Of a DNA stretch of 64,000 bases, positions 23,094-34,262 are shown piece by piece. The stretch comes from Berghia stephanieae (taxonomy: Eukaryota > Mollusca > Gastropoda > Nudibranchia > Aeolidiidae), in the NCBI GenBank assembly GCA_034508935.3, contig CM067444.1, positions 84,826,283-84,890,282 of the forward strand, given 5' to 3'. The position numbers and the translations under genes are program-made. Numbering within the stretch: position 1 is the first letter of the stretch; each line of letters starts with the position of its first letter. Below the pieces are notes generated by a model. It did no database searches, was not told the DNA's origin, and worked only from the letters and a program-made list of their open reading frames with translations.

Positions 23094-23386
23094 ATGTGGT
23101 CTTGTGGTATGACAATCGCTTTCAGATCGGAAAGTCCTGGGTTCCAGCCTCGCTCGGCGAATAGTTGAGTCCTTGAAAAAGACTCTTTACTCACATTCTC
23201 TCACCGTACTGAAGTGTAAAATAAGTACCTGGCCGTCAACAGCGTTGTCTCTGTCGGTAAAAATTGTAACATCGCCCAACAATCGTCATGTCTCGTTCTA
23301 CATGTTGCGTGTTGCTGTTGGTCAGGGATCCCTTATACATCGCTTTGAGCACATTTAGTGGATATTGCGTTATATAAAAGATCTAA
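23094..23386 (+). mobile_element. SINE-A copy, best preserved
   Basis: Head TGTGGTCTTGTGGTATGACA; box B GGTTCCAGCCTCGC; TAGTTGAGTCCTTGAAAAAG; core CGTCATGTCTCGTTCTACAT; tail CGCTTTGAGCACATTTAGTG, then GCGTTATATAAAAG. A tRNA-derived head plus a tail resembling the 3' end of the L2-type LINE at 59650-59705 suggests mobilisation by that LINE class. Confidence 0.85.
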
Positions 23387-23999
23387 TTTTTTTTTGTCAA
23401 TAGAGAAGGTCACTCATATTCATATGGCCGTTACACACCTACCTTTAGAAATGTCCCTTAGAAATGTCAGTAAAACCCGTCAGTTAAACTGGACACAGCG
23501 TTTCATGTTCAGATGACGGAGTATATATGGATGATGGTGATCTGAAAGTGGAATCTCGTAGTCTCAAAGAGGATTCAATCAAAAGTTGGAAGCATGAAGA
23601 AAAAAAAGTGTTTCTTTGAAGTTGGTATTAATACAGATTTATTGTAAGTCGCTTGTAATGAATTGATTTATCAAGTAGCAATTACAACAGTAGCTCAGCT
23701 ACCTGACAAAATAAATATTAAAATAAAGAAAAAATGAAACAAGCAAAAACAAAAGAATATCAATTGCAGCAACAGATATTAGATGGAAATAGAATTAAAC
23801 AATAACAATCGCACCGTTGGTAATGGATGCGCTGGTACAGATGGTGGAGTTGTTGAACATATTGATGATTGTGATGTTGATGATGACGATAACGGTGATA
23901 ATATAAATATAATAATACCAACAACAAAGGAGATGAATATAGATTATTAAAGTGAACAAAATCTAAAATTCCACATTACTGTTAATAACTTAAACGCTA

Positions 24000-25867
24000 A
24001 AACAACTTTTTTTTTTTTGGTGTATTTTATTCGACACAATAACGTTTTGAGATAATGGAATTTTGCCTTACTTATGAAGAGGATACTTATAGGGAGTTAC
24101 TTCATATTTTGGACCAAATCTATTGACGTTGAAAAAGAAACAACTGTTCGTCGATCCCCTCAGAGACTGATGACAACGCTGAGGTATTTGTCTCACTATT
24201 AGCCATTCTAAAAAGCCATCTACAAACCCTGTAATACTTCTAATTTGTAGTGATAAGAGTTCTTAAAATGAACCCCAAAGAGTTTTTAGGTTATCGATAA
24301 TGACAAACGCTAATTCAACAACTGAATTGATAGTTGATTCTTGTAGCCTCGTAAAGGATTTCATTTCCTCATTGAAACAAAACGTACAAAAAGAAAAAAA
24401 AAACCCCCCAAAAATTCACCAAAAAAATACCCACAAAAACAAAAACAAACTTAACACAGACTTTGTTTTTATTTTTTTTTTTTTTTTTGGGGGGGGGTTT
24501 AACTATTAATTAGATTTTTTAGCATCTGAACCACCCTGACAAAAGTATGTTTTTACGCGCTAAATCTCGTTTACTTAATTATCTTTCAATGATTGCGACA
24601 GATTTCAGAAATCGATTAGAAAGTAGGCTTTTTTCTCTCGGGAAATACAACCCTGTATTAATACCATTAAACAGTTTTATTGATTTTAGCTGTCATCCTG
24701 ATTAATCACCAGTGAATATAAAAACCGTTATTCGACGGTACATTTGTTTAAAATCTAATACATCTTACCAAAACAATACAAAGAACGCTTTGGCATCGAC
24801 ACTACTGCCATCCTGGTTAAAATTTAAATGTTATCTACATTAATGAGCACTGAAACGGTTCACAGCTTTGTGGTCTTGTTGTATAACTATAGCAATCTCC
24901 ATCGGACCGCTTTCATGTAAGCGGACTAGATTTAGTTATTTACTAGTCTAGTACATGACTGGCTTCATACTTTCAACGCAAAAGATTTCCAAAGAGGAAA
25001 TAAGCAACACATCCGGTATCGATAATTTCGTTCCGTTTCATATTTGAACTTATGTACTTTTGCCACGATGAATCAAATCACGTGACTGTCGACTGATCAG
25101 ACTATAATGATGTTCATGGTTGGCTGTCAATTCAATATTTAGGCCAATTACAGTTTCATTTAAACTCAAACAAATTGAATCCAAAAATAAATAAACAAAC
25201 CAAAGAGAAACTGTGTTCTGATGAATCGCATTATTTCAGTCAGTAACAATGCCAACAGAATAACATTTGTCTCTACTATACTTTCTAATGTTTTATTTTT
25301 TATTTATTTATATTTTTTTTTGGTTGTTCTTTGAATCGAGCCCTTCCACTTCGAGTCTCCCCGTTCACTCGCAACCTGCGAGCCGATTAGATTCGAGTTT
25401 TTTAAAAGTTTTTTTCTCACAAAAATTTGTACTTTCGATGATCTGCACTTATCTTACAGTTGTTAAAGCTAGTGTCAATAGCAACAGGATACGTTTTGCC
25501 TCTGTCATTCGTAACCGACGCGTTTTCCGTCCGGATCGAAGCTCTTTCAATCTAAACATAGCTGCTATCTTGTACTTGTCGACTATATGATGTATCCTAG
25601 TAACTAGTCTCAGACTTAGCTTGAAGTCCGGCCTCAGCAAATTACTAAAACTTGGTCAGAAGGTGCCGTGATTTTCGTCTGGGACTTGCTTAGTCAGCTC
25701 ACATGAAATCCGAATCTTTCAAGTCCTTGTGTCAGGGATAGAGACTAAGCACTAGACCGCGTTCATGAAAAGGGACCTGATGGTCTCTGGTCCCAGAGCG
25801 ACGCAATTTGAATCTTTTGAAAAGTTGTTTTCTTTTTACTAACATACCTCCCATCGTACTCGGGTCA
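24000..25867. other. gene-free part of copy A
   Basis: No counterpart in copy B and no gene recognised. It contains poly-T/G tracts at 24471-24499, an M1-like end near 24530 and a SINE-A head fragment near 24880. Confidence 0.5.
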
Positions 25868-25924
25868 AAATGAGTAACTGGCCTGTAACAGAATTGCCTT
25901 TGTCAAGAAAAAAATTGTAATAGC

Positions 25925-26190
25925 GCCCTATTGGGATTCCTATAACACTTGGTAGAGTTCACGCTTCAAAGCAAAGGGGCCGAGATCAATCACGGGTGAA
26001 GTCTATATTTTTATTTTCTGACTCCTATTCACACAGCAGTGAGTAGCTGGATTTGTTAGACTTGGTGGAAAGTAGTTTGCGATAGACTTGTCCTATAAAA
26101 AAAGGACTTCAAGCAACTGCTATTGTCTGTTTCACGCTGCAGAAACCGGATAAACTCTGGCTCCACGGGCCTATGCTTTGAAAAACTACA
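25925..26190 (+). mobile_element. SINE-B copy
   Basis: Decayed tRNA-like head ACACTTGGTAGAGTTCACGC with box B GAGATCAATCACGGG; the body ends CTCTGGCTCCACGGGCCTAT. The same SINE lies at the matching place in copy B (31915). Confidence 0.75.
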
Positions 26191-26496
26191 TAAAGGCACA
26201 CTGTCTCTTGCTTTATTTTAAGTATTGCTGTTGGCTTATGAGCCTTTGTTAAGCTCCTTGAGCATATTTAGTAAATTTTGCGCTGAATAAAAAGCTCAAG
26301 TTTAAGTTTCATTTTGAATATAGTAAGTTTTGATAGAAATCCAGTATGGGTTACTGTTAGTTCTTTATTTTTTATCCATTGTCTCCATCGGATATTGAGT
26401 CGGGGTGAAGCGGATACCGGAAAATGAATCCTAAGTAAGTTCTAAATGATTAGAAATATACAATTCTGCTTTTAGACGATAAAAAAAGAAAATCCG

Positions 26497-26645
26497 TTAA
26501 CCAATTAACTGCCGTAATCTGGAAAAAATATTTATTTTAACATTTGTCCAGACAACTTGTCATTCAAATTCGATCGATATTTTGAAGAACGAGTTTTCTG
26601 GCCAAATTTTTAAAATACGTGTCTTTCCAGAGTACGGCAGTTAAG
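26497..26645. mobile_element. foldback MITE family M3, internally deleted copy
   Basis: Ends TTAACCAATTAACTGCCGTA and, inverted, CAGAGTACGGCAGTTAA; the arm centres are lost. It lies in the segmental duplication. Confidence 0.7.
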
Positions 26646-27691
26646 TAGTATTTCCCTCGATAAACCATCTTAGCTTATCATAACTTTCATATTAACATGC
26701 TATTTTCAAAACGTAACAAGACGCATTTTCATCATTCCATGGGTCATAAATTTCCGCTTTCTTTTAAAATGATCATTTGACCAAAGGGATGTTCTCCACG
26801 AAATAGTTGAAATTTGAAAATTAAAACTAGCAAAGCCTGTCAGACAGATGGCTCTCTATCTAGGATGTATCTACTAACTTTTGGAACACGTATGATGAGA
26901 GTCTTTTTTTTTTTTATATCTTATCAGAGAAAACTGCAATATTTGCCATTTACATAGTGATTGAAAGAGGAAAATATTTGTCTTGTTTGCTTCATAGAAC
27001 ATTACCCTTAGTATTTTGAGACTTCAAGTTTTCTCTGGTGATTCTAAGGCAATTGATTGAGAGTATTAACTCATTTTCTATTCCTATCCGGATGTGACAA
27101 AGCAATTTTTGGACGTCACTTCCTCACATTGCTGACAGCTGGTTCTATTTTCAGGAACTAGGTCACTCCGACTTATTATCAGATTGATTCTGCCGGTTAC
27201 ATTTATTGTGTTACAGAATCAATGTTATGCAAGTTTACTCAGCTTCGCACCAGTGAGTTGCTGGCATAGAATTAGTTAAAAGCCCATTATTGATCAAACC
27301 TAATAGTGTTTGTTAACAACCTCGCATTTTTTATGACACAGTTGACGAATTTTTAAATTCCAGAACTTCCTAAATTACATATTTACAATTTTGGGGAAAA
27401 ACAAACAAACAAAACAAAGCCTTTCATTTTTGAGTCAACAAATTTAACATCAAGTTAATGATTTCTTCTAGTCTATACTCATTTGAATACAATTTGTATT
27501 GCTTGCCACATACAATTTAAATAAATATGTTTTAAAAATATCGATCTATATAAAAACTCCGCAATTCGAGTTAAGAAGTTCTGAGGGAACTCTCTATTCA
27601 ATTATCATACGCTGGCAGATTCTGTAGTATTTATGTATGATGTACATTGCATGATCATTGACCTTTAAAACTCTCTGCAGTTTTTTCCCCA

Positions 27692-28024
27692 GATAGAGTT
27701 TTATGGTGCACATGGAAAGTGATTCTGTTCAGATTCTAATTGGATTCACATTATAGAAGGTATTGTGTATTCTTCTACACGCTAATTTGATGGTGCACAT
27801 GGAAAGTGATTCCGTTAAGATTCTGACTGGATTCACATTCTAGAAGGTGTGCATTCTTCCATATGTAGAGCTTTATGGTGCACACAGAAAGAGATTCCGT
27901 TAAGATTCTGATTGGATTCATTTGTATATAGAAGTTTGCGTGTATTCGTCCACGCTTAGAGTTTTATTGTGCACATTGAAAGTGATTCCGTTAAGATTCT
28001 GCTTGGGTTTATATTATACGAGCT
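27692..28024. repeat. minisatellite, about 83-92-bp unit, four copies
   Basis: Each unit contains TTTTATGGTGCACATGGAAA, GTGATTCCGTTAAGATTCTG and GGATTCACATTATAGAAGG followed by a GTGTATTCTTC block. Three more divergent units lie at 32833-33090 in copy B. Confidence 0.85.
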
Positions 28025-28130
28025 GTTACACAAAAACTTAAAACATTTGATGGTTTAGTGAATTAAATATTTTGATACCTTTATTATACTTAATTAGGAA
28101 ATAGAAATTATTACTTCATATATTTTACAA

Positions 28131-28400
28131 TCGTCTCAAAACGGAATTATGTCAGGTTGAACCATATGTTTAAACCTAATTTATAACATAACTTATTGAT
28201 GATATACGTTTAGGTAAGATACTCATAATCCGCCAGCCAAATATACCGTATGTGTGACCTCGTCTGATTAATAGAATCTAGTGAATACTAGTTATGAAAG
28301 TGGCTGGCTAAAACAATAACAAAGAGCGAAGAGGCGTCCCTTTTATTCCTTCTATAAGACTTGTGTTAAAATGAATGTGACCCATCGCCTCAAAATATTA
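28131..28400. mobile_element. MITE family M1 ends
   Basis: TCGTCTCAAAACGGAATTAT at 28131 and GTGACCCATCGCCTCAAAAT near 28378 are two left-type ends in the same orientation, so two partial copies lie side by side. Confidence 0.5.
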
Positions 28401-28444
28401 TTTAGTCGAGGCGATTTTGATGCTGGAAATGAACTCCATCGTCA

Positions 28445-28445
<1 letters not shown>

Positions 28446-28523
<78 letters not shown>

Positions 28524-28613
28524 TGAGATGATGATGATGATGATGATAATGAATAATAATAGTAATAATCATAATAATAATGTAATAATAATAATAATGA
28601 TAATATAATAATA

Positions 28614-28696
<83 letters not shown>

Positions 28697-28700
28697 TAAC
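28446..28700. repeat. (AAT)n microsatellite, interrupted
   Basis: Two long AAT tracts separated by a GATGAT/AATAAT island. The poly-Asn, poly-Ile and poly-Tyr frames over it are artefacts. Confidence 0.95.
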
Positions 28701-28744
28701 AATAATAAAAATCAAAGACCATTTGAAAACCCAAAGATAGTTGA

Positions 28745-29025
28745 CGACTTATTAACCCCAATGACATTTCGAATGTTCTTTTTGAATATTATAAAACAAT
28801 TTCAAGACCGCAAAACGCCACACGTCAGCTCATTTGAGGGAGATCCCCGACCACTATTTAAACCTATTACACGAAGTGAAGTGAGAAATGCTTTTAAAAG
28901 TCTAAATAACAAAAGAGCACCGGGAGAAGATGTAGTACGCGCTGAACTACTAAAATATGGACCACCCTTATTAGATGAACACATAGCGGACATGTCCAAT
29001 CAGACGTTCGAACATCACCAGAACT
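28745..29025 (+). mobile_element. LINE reverse-transcriptase fragment (finger region)
   Basis: The + frame reads DPRPLFKPITRSEVRNAFKS, LNNKRAPGEDVVRAELLKYG and PPLLDEHIADMSNQTFEHH, the block before the catalytic palm in L1/RTE-type LINE reverse transcriptases (canonical form: Pro-Ile-Thr, then Leu-x-Asn-x-Lys-Ala-Pro-Gly-x-Asp). It is truncated at both ends. Its frame runs on into the duplicated channel exon. Confidence 0.8.
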
Positions 29026-29037
29026 TGGATATCAATA

Positions 29038-29129
29038 CGACGCTGAGATTGTTTTCTGTGGTATCTATTGATGACGTGGACCAAAATATGGTTTGTGATT
29101 TTGTGATTGATCTGTTTTGGAAGGACGAG
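29038..29129 (+). pseudogene. duplicated Cys-loop channel exon 1 (3' part)
   Basis: It encodes TLRLFSVVSIDDVDQNMVCD and FVIDLFWKDE, with donor GTAATC at 29130. Compared with 34578-34670 it differs by very few bases. The signal peptide and N terminus of the intact copy are absent, replaced by a LINE fragment in the same frame. Confidence 0.8.
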
Positions 29130-29154
29130 GTAATCATCATTATCTTTGTTATCG

Positions 29155-29200
<46 letters not shown>

Positions 29201-29344
29201 ATCATCATCATTTCATCATTTATCATTATCATCACATTCATCATTATCATCATCATCATCATCATCATCATTATCATCATCATCATCATCTATCATCATC
29301 ATCATCAATCATCATCATCTATGGTTACTTTAATTTTTCACCAG

Positions 29345-29478
29345 TTGATCACATGGGACATACATGAATACCGAGACATCTTCAGCCTCACGCCTGAGAT
29401 AAATGACATCTGGACCGCTAATATTCTTGTTGTAAACTCTTTGGATAAAAAAGGTGCATTGGGTCATTCTACTGACTC
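29345..29478 (+). pseudogene. duplicated Cys-loop channel exon 2
   Basis: Acceptor TTCACCAG, donor GTAAGT, 134 bases as in the main copy. It encodes LITWDIHEYRDIFSLTPEIN then DIWTANILVVNSLDKKGALG; Ala replaces the Pro of the main copy in the W-x-P motif. No exon 3-7 counterparts follow. Confidence 0.8.
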
Positions 29479-29507
29479 GTAAGTATTGTAATCTGTAGCT
29501 TGGCAAT

Positions 29508-29860
29508 GGTGAGAAGAAGAAGAAGAAGAAGAAGAAGAAGAAGAAGAAGAAGAAGAAGAAGAAGGAGAAGAAGAAGAAGAAGAAGAAGAAGAAGAAGAGG
29601 GGAAGGAGAGGAAGAAGGAAGAAGGAGAGAAGAAGAAGAAGAAGAAGAAGAAGAACGAGAGAGAGAGAAGAAGAAGAAGAAGAAGAGAAGAAAACGACGA
29701 AGGAGAGGGAAGAGAAGATGTAGATGAAGAGGAGAAATGAAAAATTTGAGAGAGGGGAAGGGAGAAGGAGGTAAGAGGATGGAGGAGAGGAGAAAGGAGG
29801 AGGAGGAAGAGGAGGAAGAGGAGGAAAGGGGGGAGAAGAAGAAGGAGGAGGGCAGGATAA
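29508..29860. repeat. (GAA)n / (GGA)n microsatellite
   Basis: A purine-only strand of more than 300 bases. It matches 35055-35550 in the other channel copy. The frames across it are not genes. Confidence 0.95.
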
Positions 29861-29887
29861 GTATGAGTAGAAACGAGAATGTAGCAT

Positions 29888-30300
29888 AAGCTACATTGTT
29901 TTGATGATGGTGTGTATCCTGTTGCTTTAGATATAATTTTCCATGAAATGTTGTGGTCTAGTTTCTTGTCTTTTAATTTCCAAATATGTTCGCTGAGTTT
30001 TATGGATGTTTTTTTGTTAATGTTTCTAAATGCTGAGGTGTGGATGTTGTATCTTGTTTTGAAATTATTTTCCGTTAGTCCTACATATTTTTCTTGCATG
30101 TTTGTTTTAGTTTTGGTGACTGTGGCTTGGTAAATTAAACTTGATTCTAAACCTTGTTTGTTTAGCGGGCAATGTTCCTTATTTCTGCAGTTGCATTTTC
30201 TGGTGGGTTGGTTTTGCTCTTGTCGGTGGTTTATTAATATTTTTTGTTGTGACTTGAAATTGCTACATGTCGAGCACTGGTCGTACCATATTTGTATCCA
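29888..30300 (-). mobile_element. Penelope-like element, GIY-YIG endonuclease fragment
   Basis: The minus strand reads a cysteine-rich CNCRNKEHCPLNKQGLESSL, then IYQATV, YVGLTENNFKTRYNIHTSAF, SIKLSEHIWKLKDKKL and QCSLCY. This matches the C-terminal GIY-YIG endonuclease of Penelope-like retroelements, including its conserved Cys-x-Cys and Cys-x-x-Cys borders. Only this 3' part is present. Confidence 0.85.
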
Positions 30301-30310
30301 ACACGATTCA

Positions 30311-30338
30311 ATATATATATACATATATATATATATAC

Positions 30339-30383
<45 letters not shown>

Positions 30384-30420
30384 GTGTGTGTGTGTGTGTG
30401 TGTGTATGTGTGTGTGTGTT
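30311..30420. repeat. (AT)n and (GT)n compound microsatellite
   Basis: AT repeats to about 30380, then GT repeats with interruptions to about 30420. Confidence 0.95.
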
Positions 30421-30919
30421 TGTATGTGTGCGTGTATTGGGAAAAAGAGAAAGTCACTCGTATAGCAGCTACTCACCTTCGTTAGAAATGTCATTTGAAC
30501 CACGCAACTAGATCGCAAAACGTTGTTAAGATAATGGAATACATGGATGGTGATGGTGATGTGAAAGTGGAATCTTGTGGATACAAAGAGGATTTCAATC
30601 AGAAGTTGGACCATGAAGAAAAAAAAGTGTTTCCTGGAAGTTGGTATTTCGATAGATTTATTATAGGCCGCTTTTAATGGATTGGTTAATCAAATAATAA
30701 TAACAACACTGGCCTCAACAAAATAAAGATTAAAACAAACAGAAAAATATACAAAAACACGAAAAGAAAAAAGATAAAACAAAACCAAATAAAGCAAATC
30801 AAAAGAACAGCAACAGAGGTTAAATGGAAATAGAACTAACCAACAACAATCTCACCGTTGGTGATGGACGTCGTGTTGGTACCGGTGGTGGAGTCGGTGA
30901 ACATATTGATGATAATGGA

Positions 30920-30958
30920 GACGATGATGATGATGATGATGAATGATGAGATGATGAT

Positions 30959-31012
<54 letters not shown>

Positions 31013-31015
31013 GTA
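30920..31015. repeat. (GAT)n microsatellite
   Basis: About 95 bases of GATGAT with short slips. Confidence 0.95.
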
Positions 31016-31199
31016 TCATATCCTGTATAATGCTGCTTTGATATAAAGCGTTTTATGTTGTCCTGTCCTCAATAAGAAAAATGAAATTAACAATTTGGAC
31101 TAAAAACTGGCCCTTAAAAGAGAGTAGCTAGGACAAACAAATCTATTACGAGATATTGGCATATTATGACGATGAACGATGCCCTTTCAAAGAACGTGA

Positions 31200-31560
31200 T
31201 TATAAATCGATCAACTCGTGTTGAATAACCTTTGACCTCAGTTCCTCCCGTGTTTTTGACTCATTGGACCATCCAGATTCGCCATTCCTCCCTGTCCTGT
31301 GCTGCTATGTATGCCTCATCCCATGTCAACTCCCCAGTTTTAAGGTCTTTTTCGATAGTTACTTTCCACGCCGCCTTTGGTCGTCCTCATATTCGTCTAT
31401 GTTATCATTTTCCCATTCAAATACTTTTTTGGGGGCCGGTTGTTTTTCATGTGGAGGACGTGTCCTAGCCAGTTGAGACGGCATTATTGGATGGTGATCG
31501 TAACGGCCTGCATTCCAGTTCTTTTAAGAATTTCAGTATTTGTTACGTGGTCTAAGCAAG
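31200..31560 (-). mobile_element. LINE 3' end relic
   Basis: The minus strand reads LNWLGHVLHMKNNRPPKK followed, in shifted frames, by a K-rich stretch, a Trp-x-Glu-Ala-type block and a Gln-Asp-Arg-Glu-Glu-Trp-Arg-like block. This is the typical C-terminal end of RTE/Nimb-type LINE ORF2. Several frame breaks. Confidence 0.65.
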
Positions 31561-31914
31561 CTGGCACTGAGTATTTTTCTTAGGCATCGTTGTTGAATTT
31601 GTTCGGAGCCTTAGTTTTACAAAAATCAAATTTGCCAGATATATGATAAGATGAGTAAGATAAATTGTAGAAACATTAGAAACCAGGTCTTTGTGTGTGG
31701 TGGTGGTCGGGGGAATATAGCACGGGCTAAATACCAATAAACAATATCATTAGTTTTAGCTTTCATAATGATTAATCAAACGCATTCGGACTCGATGTCT
31801 TTTGATTTTTTTTTCTTTTTAAACTCAAATTCTCTCACCTCACTTAAGTTAAAATGAGTAACTGGCCTGTAACAGATTTGTCTTTGTCATGAAAAAATGT
31901 AATGTTGCTTTATA

Positions 31915-32065
31915 GAGGTCTCTATAGCTCAGTTGGTAGAGCATTCGCTGCACAAACAAAGGGACTGGGATCAATCACGGATGAAATCGAGATTTTTTTT
32001 TCTGACCCCCCCCCCCCCCCCCCCCCCCCCGCCTGTTCAGCCAGCAGTGATTAGGTAGCTGGGTC
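31915..32065 (+). mobile_element. SINE-B 5' half
   Basis: The clearest tRNA-like head of the family: TCTATAGCTCAGTTGGTAGA then GCATTCGCTG, with box B GGGATCAATCACGG. A poly-C run (32006-32030) interrupts the body. It is not a functional tRNA: the acceptor arm does not close. Confidence 0.8.
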
Positions 32066-32076
32066 TCTCGTGAGGT

Positions 32077-32190
32077 CCCAGATTTGAGAGTTTTTGCCAA
32101 GATGAGAGTCATTCACATTAAATCGATCGATGTTTGAAGGACGAGTTTCTGGCCAAAGTTTTAAGTACGTGTCTTTCCAGAGGCGGTTAA
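32077..32190. mobile_element. foldback MITE family M3, half copy
   Basis: GAGAGTTTTTGCCAAGATGA through TTTCTGGCCAAAG to TCCAGAGGCGGTTAA; a single arm. Confidence 0.65.
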
Positions 32191-32832
32191 GTGTTCTTTC
32201 CTTCGATAAAACATCCTAACTTATCATAAATTCCATATTATTGACTGCTGATTCTATTTGCAGGAACAAGGCCACTCCGACACGTTACCAGATTGAGTCT
32301 GTCCGTAACATATAATATTGAGCTATGCTTGTTTACTCAGGTAACCAACACTGAGTTGCTGGCGTAGAATTAGTTAAAAGCCCATTATTGATCAAACCTA
32401 ATAGTGTTTTTGAGCAAATTTCCCTCTTTGTTTTTCGACGCAGTTGATGATATTTTTATTCAGAACTTCCTAAATCACACATTGACGACATATTTGGAAG
32501 AAAAAAACCCCAACATAATCTTTCATGTTTTGAATCAACAAATTTGATATCGACTTAATAATTGTTTTCTTCATTCATCTGAGTAAAATGTGTATCCCAA
32601 ACCACATAGTTTAAATAAACAAATCTGCATTTTATTATTTTAATGCGTATATTTATCGGCATATCATACTTAGTAAAAAAAAAAACCCCAAAAACACCAC
32701 ACAACTAAAGTTAAGACATTCTGGGGGAACTCACTGTTCAATTATCACAAGCTGGCAGGTTGGGGCGGTATTTATATATTATTGTACATTACATGATCAT
32801 TGACATGTAAGACAAAGCACGTTTTCCACATA

Positions 32833-33090
32833 TTTAATTTTATGGTGCACATGGAAAGTGATTCCGTTATAGATTCTGTTTGTATTCACATTATATAAGG
32901 TATTGTGTATTCTTCTACACGTAAATTTGATACGCATGGAAAGTGATTTTTAATGAACTTTGCTTGGATTCACATTCATTATAGAGAGAAGGTATTGTGT
33001 ATTGATCTACACGTAAGTTTGAGAGTGCACATGGATTTTATTAGATTTGCTCGGATTCACATTAAAGAATGTACTGTGTATTCTTCCATT
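32833..33090. repeat. minisatellite, three diverged units
   Basis: Same unit as 27692-28024 (TTTTATGGTGCACATGGAAA, GGATTCACATT, GTGTATTCTTC). Confidence 0.8.
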
Positions 33091-33103
33091 CTTCTTTTGT
33101 GTA

Positions 33104-33300
33104 GATATGTGGTCTAGTGGTATGACAATCGCTTTCGGATCGGAAGGTCCTGGGTTCGAGTCTCGCTCGGCGCATAGTTGAGTCCTTGGAATAGGCTCTT
33201 TACTCACATTCTTTCACCGTACTCAGGTGTAAAATGAGTACCTGGCCGTTAACAACGCGTCTCTGTCCGAAAATAAATTGTAATATCGCCTAACAGGTTT
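33104..33300 (+). mobile_element. SINE-A, 5' two thirds
   Basis: Head ATGTGGTCTAGTGGTATGAC, box B GGTTCGAGTCTCGC, body to TAATATCGCCTAACAGG. It is then replaced by a LINE 3' relic. Confidence 0.85.
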
Positions 33301-33319
33301 CATGCATCGGGTTTGCTAA

Positions 33320-33690
33320 GAGAACTCCACAGGCTTCCCCGTTGAGAAACGTAAAGAATATAAGATCTGTACTATTGTTTTTAAATCACTGCACTCTGAT
33401 TGTCCTGGATAAATTAATGACATGCTTAAATTTCACGTCCCTCCCAGAAATATGAGATCACAGTCTGATAATCTTTGAAGCCAAAAATGACTCGTAAAAT
33501 TGGCGAGCGTGCGTTTAAATATTCTTCACCCCTTATCTGGAATTCCCTTCCAAGATATATAAGAAACAGTAATGATGCAGATTTCTTTAAAAACATCTTA
33601 AAACGTTTCTTTTCTAATATGCAGCAGTGTAGAATTATATTGCTTTATTTCATATTGCATGTTTGAGTGGTTGTGTCGATAAGGTATTCT
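33320..33690 (+). mobile_element. L2/CR1-type LINE 3' relic
   Basis: Translations give LHRLPVEKRKEYKICTIVFK, MLKFHVPPRNMRSQSDN, KIGERAFKYSSPLIWNSLPR and YIRNSNDADFFKNILKRF. These are the C-terminal blocks of CR1/L2 ORF2, broken by a stop and frame change around 33415-33475. Confidence 0.85.
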
Positions 33691-33927
33691 GTCGGAATGA
33701 ACAAAAGATGAACAGAATTGAGCTTTAACTTAAAATGATCGAAATAAGGATGCTTTTTATCATTTGAAGTGTAAGAAAGAAGACTTCTACTGTCTTCAGT
33801 AAAAGCATTTAAATTATAATTCATATTTTATAAGTTAAGGCTTAAAATATATTTTATTCATGGGGCCCACCCCAACGTAATACCGCTTGGAAACGATTGG
33901 TCACATTATTTCTCGTCCAGTGACAAC

Positions 33928-34262
33928 AAACACATTTCGTTCTATTCGACACATCTATTTGATAATAATGGAACTGTCACTGTTATATAAAATCCTAAAC
34001 AATAGAGAACAAGAAATGACTGATGTCAAAGTACTGGTTCCAATCTTCCTGGAAGTGTAAACCATTTGTGCACTCTGTAACAGGCGTCACTTGTTTTTTA
34101 ATAATAACAACAACACATCTTGTTCTATTCAGCAGTCACTTTGATAACAATGAAACTGTTACTGTTAGCCTATCCAAAATCTCAAATAACTCATCTCGTT
34201 CTACTCAGCACATCACTTTGATAATAATGGAACTGTTTCTGTTATCCAAGATCCTACACAAT
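33928..34262. repeat. three related units upstream of the channel start
   Basis: A unit of about 75 bases occurs at about 33928, 34110 and 34187: TTCTATTCGACACATC, TTCTATTCAGCAGTCAC and TTCTACTCAGCACATCAC, each followed by TTTGATAA(T/C)AATG(G/A)AACTGT. This is the presumed promoter/5' UTR of the channel, and each unit supplies an ATG. Confidence 0.7.

Larger units (their letters stand above)
23400..29880 (+). repeat. segmental duplication, copy A
   Basis: Blocks of this interval recur in the same order in 30440-35567. About 560 bp at 23400 match 30440 (shared GAAGAAAAAAAAGTGTTTC). 25868 matches 31860 (AACTGGCCTGTAACAGA). 27220 matches 32340 (TTAAAAGCCCATTATTGATC). The minisatellite at 27692 matches 32833, and channel exons at 29038-29880 match 34578-35567. 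The last block is far more similar than the others. Copy A lacks the signal-peptide exon and exons 3-7 of the channel. Confidence 0.8.

Noticed and set aside
28402-28767. Long poly-Ile/Asn/Tyr frames over AAT repeats
   Set aside because: Pure microsatellite translation; same at 249-583 and in the other triplet tracts.
29464-29887. Long Ser/Phe/Pro/Arg-rich frames over GAA/GGA tracts (also 35009-35739, 48139-48904, 43509-43990)
   Set aside because: Low-complexity repeats read in any frame; no start context, no domain. Only the adjoining Penelope-like and channel parts are real.
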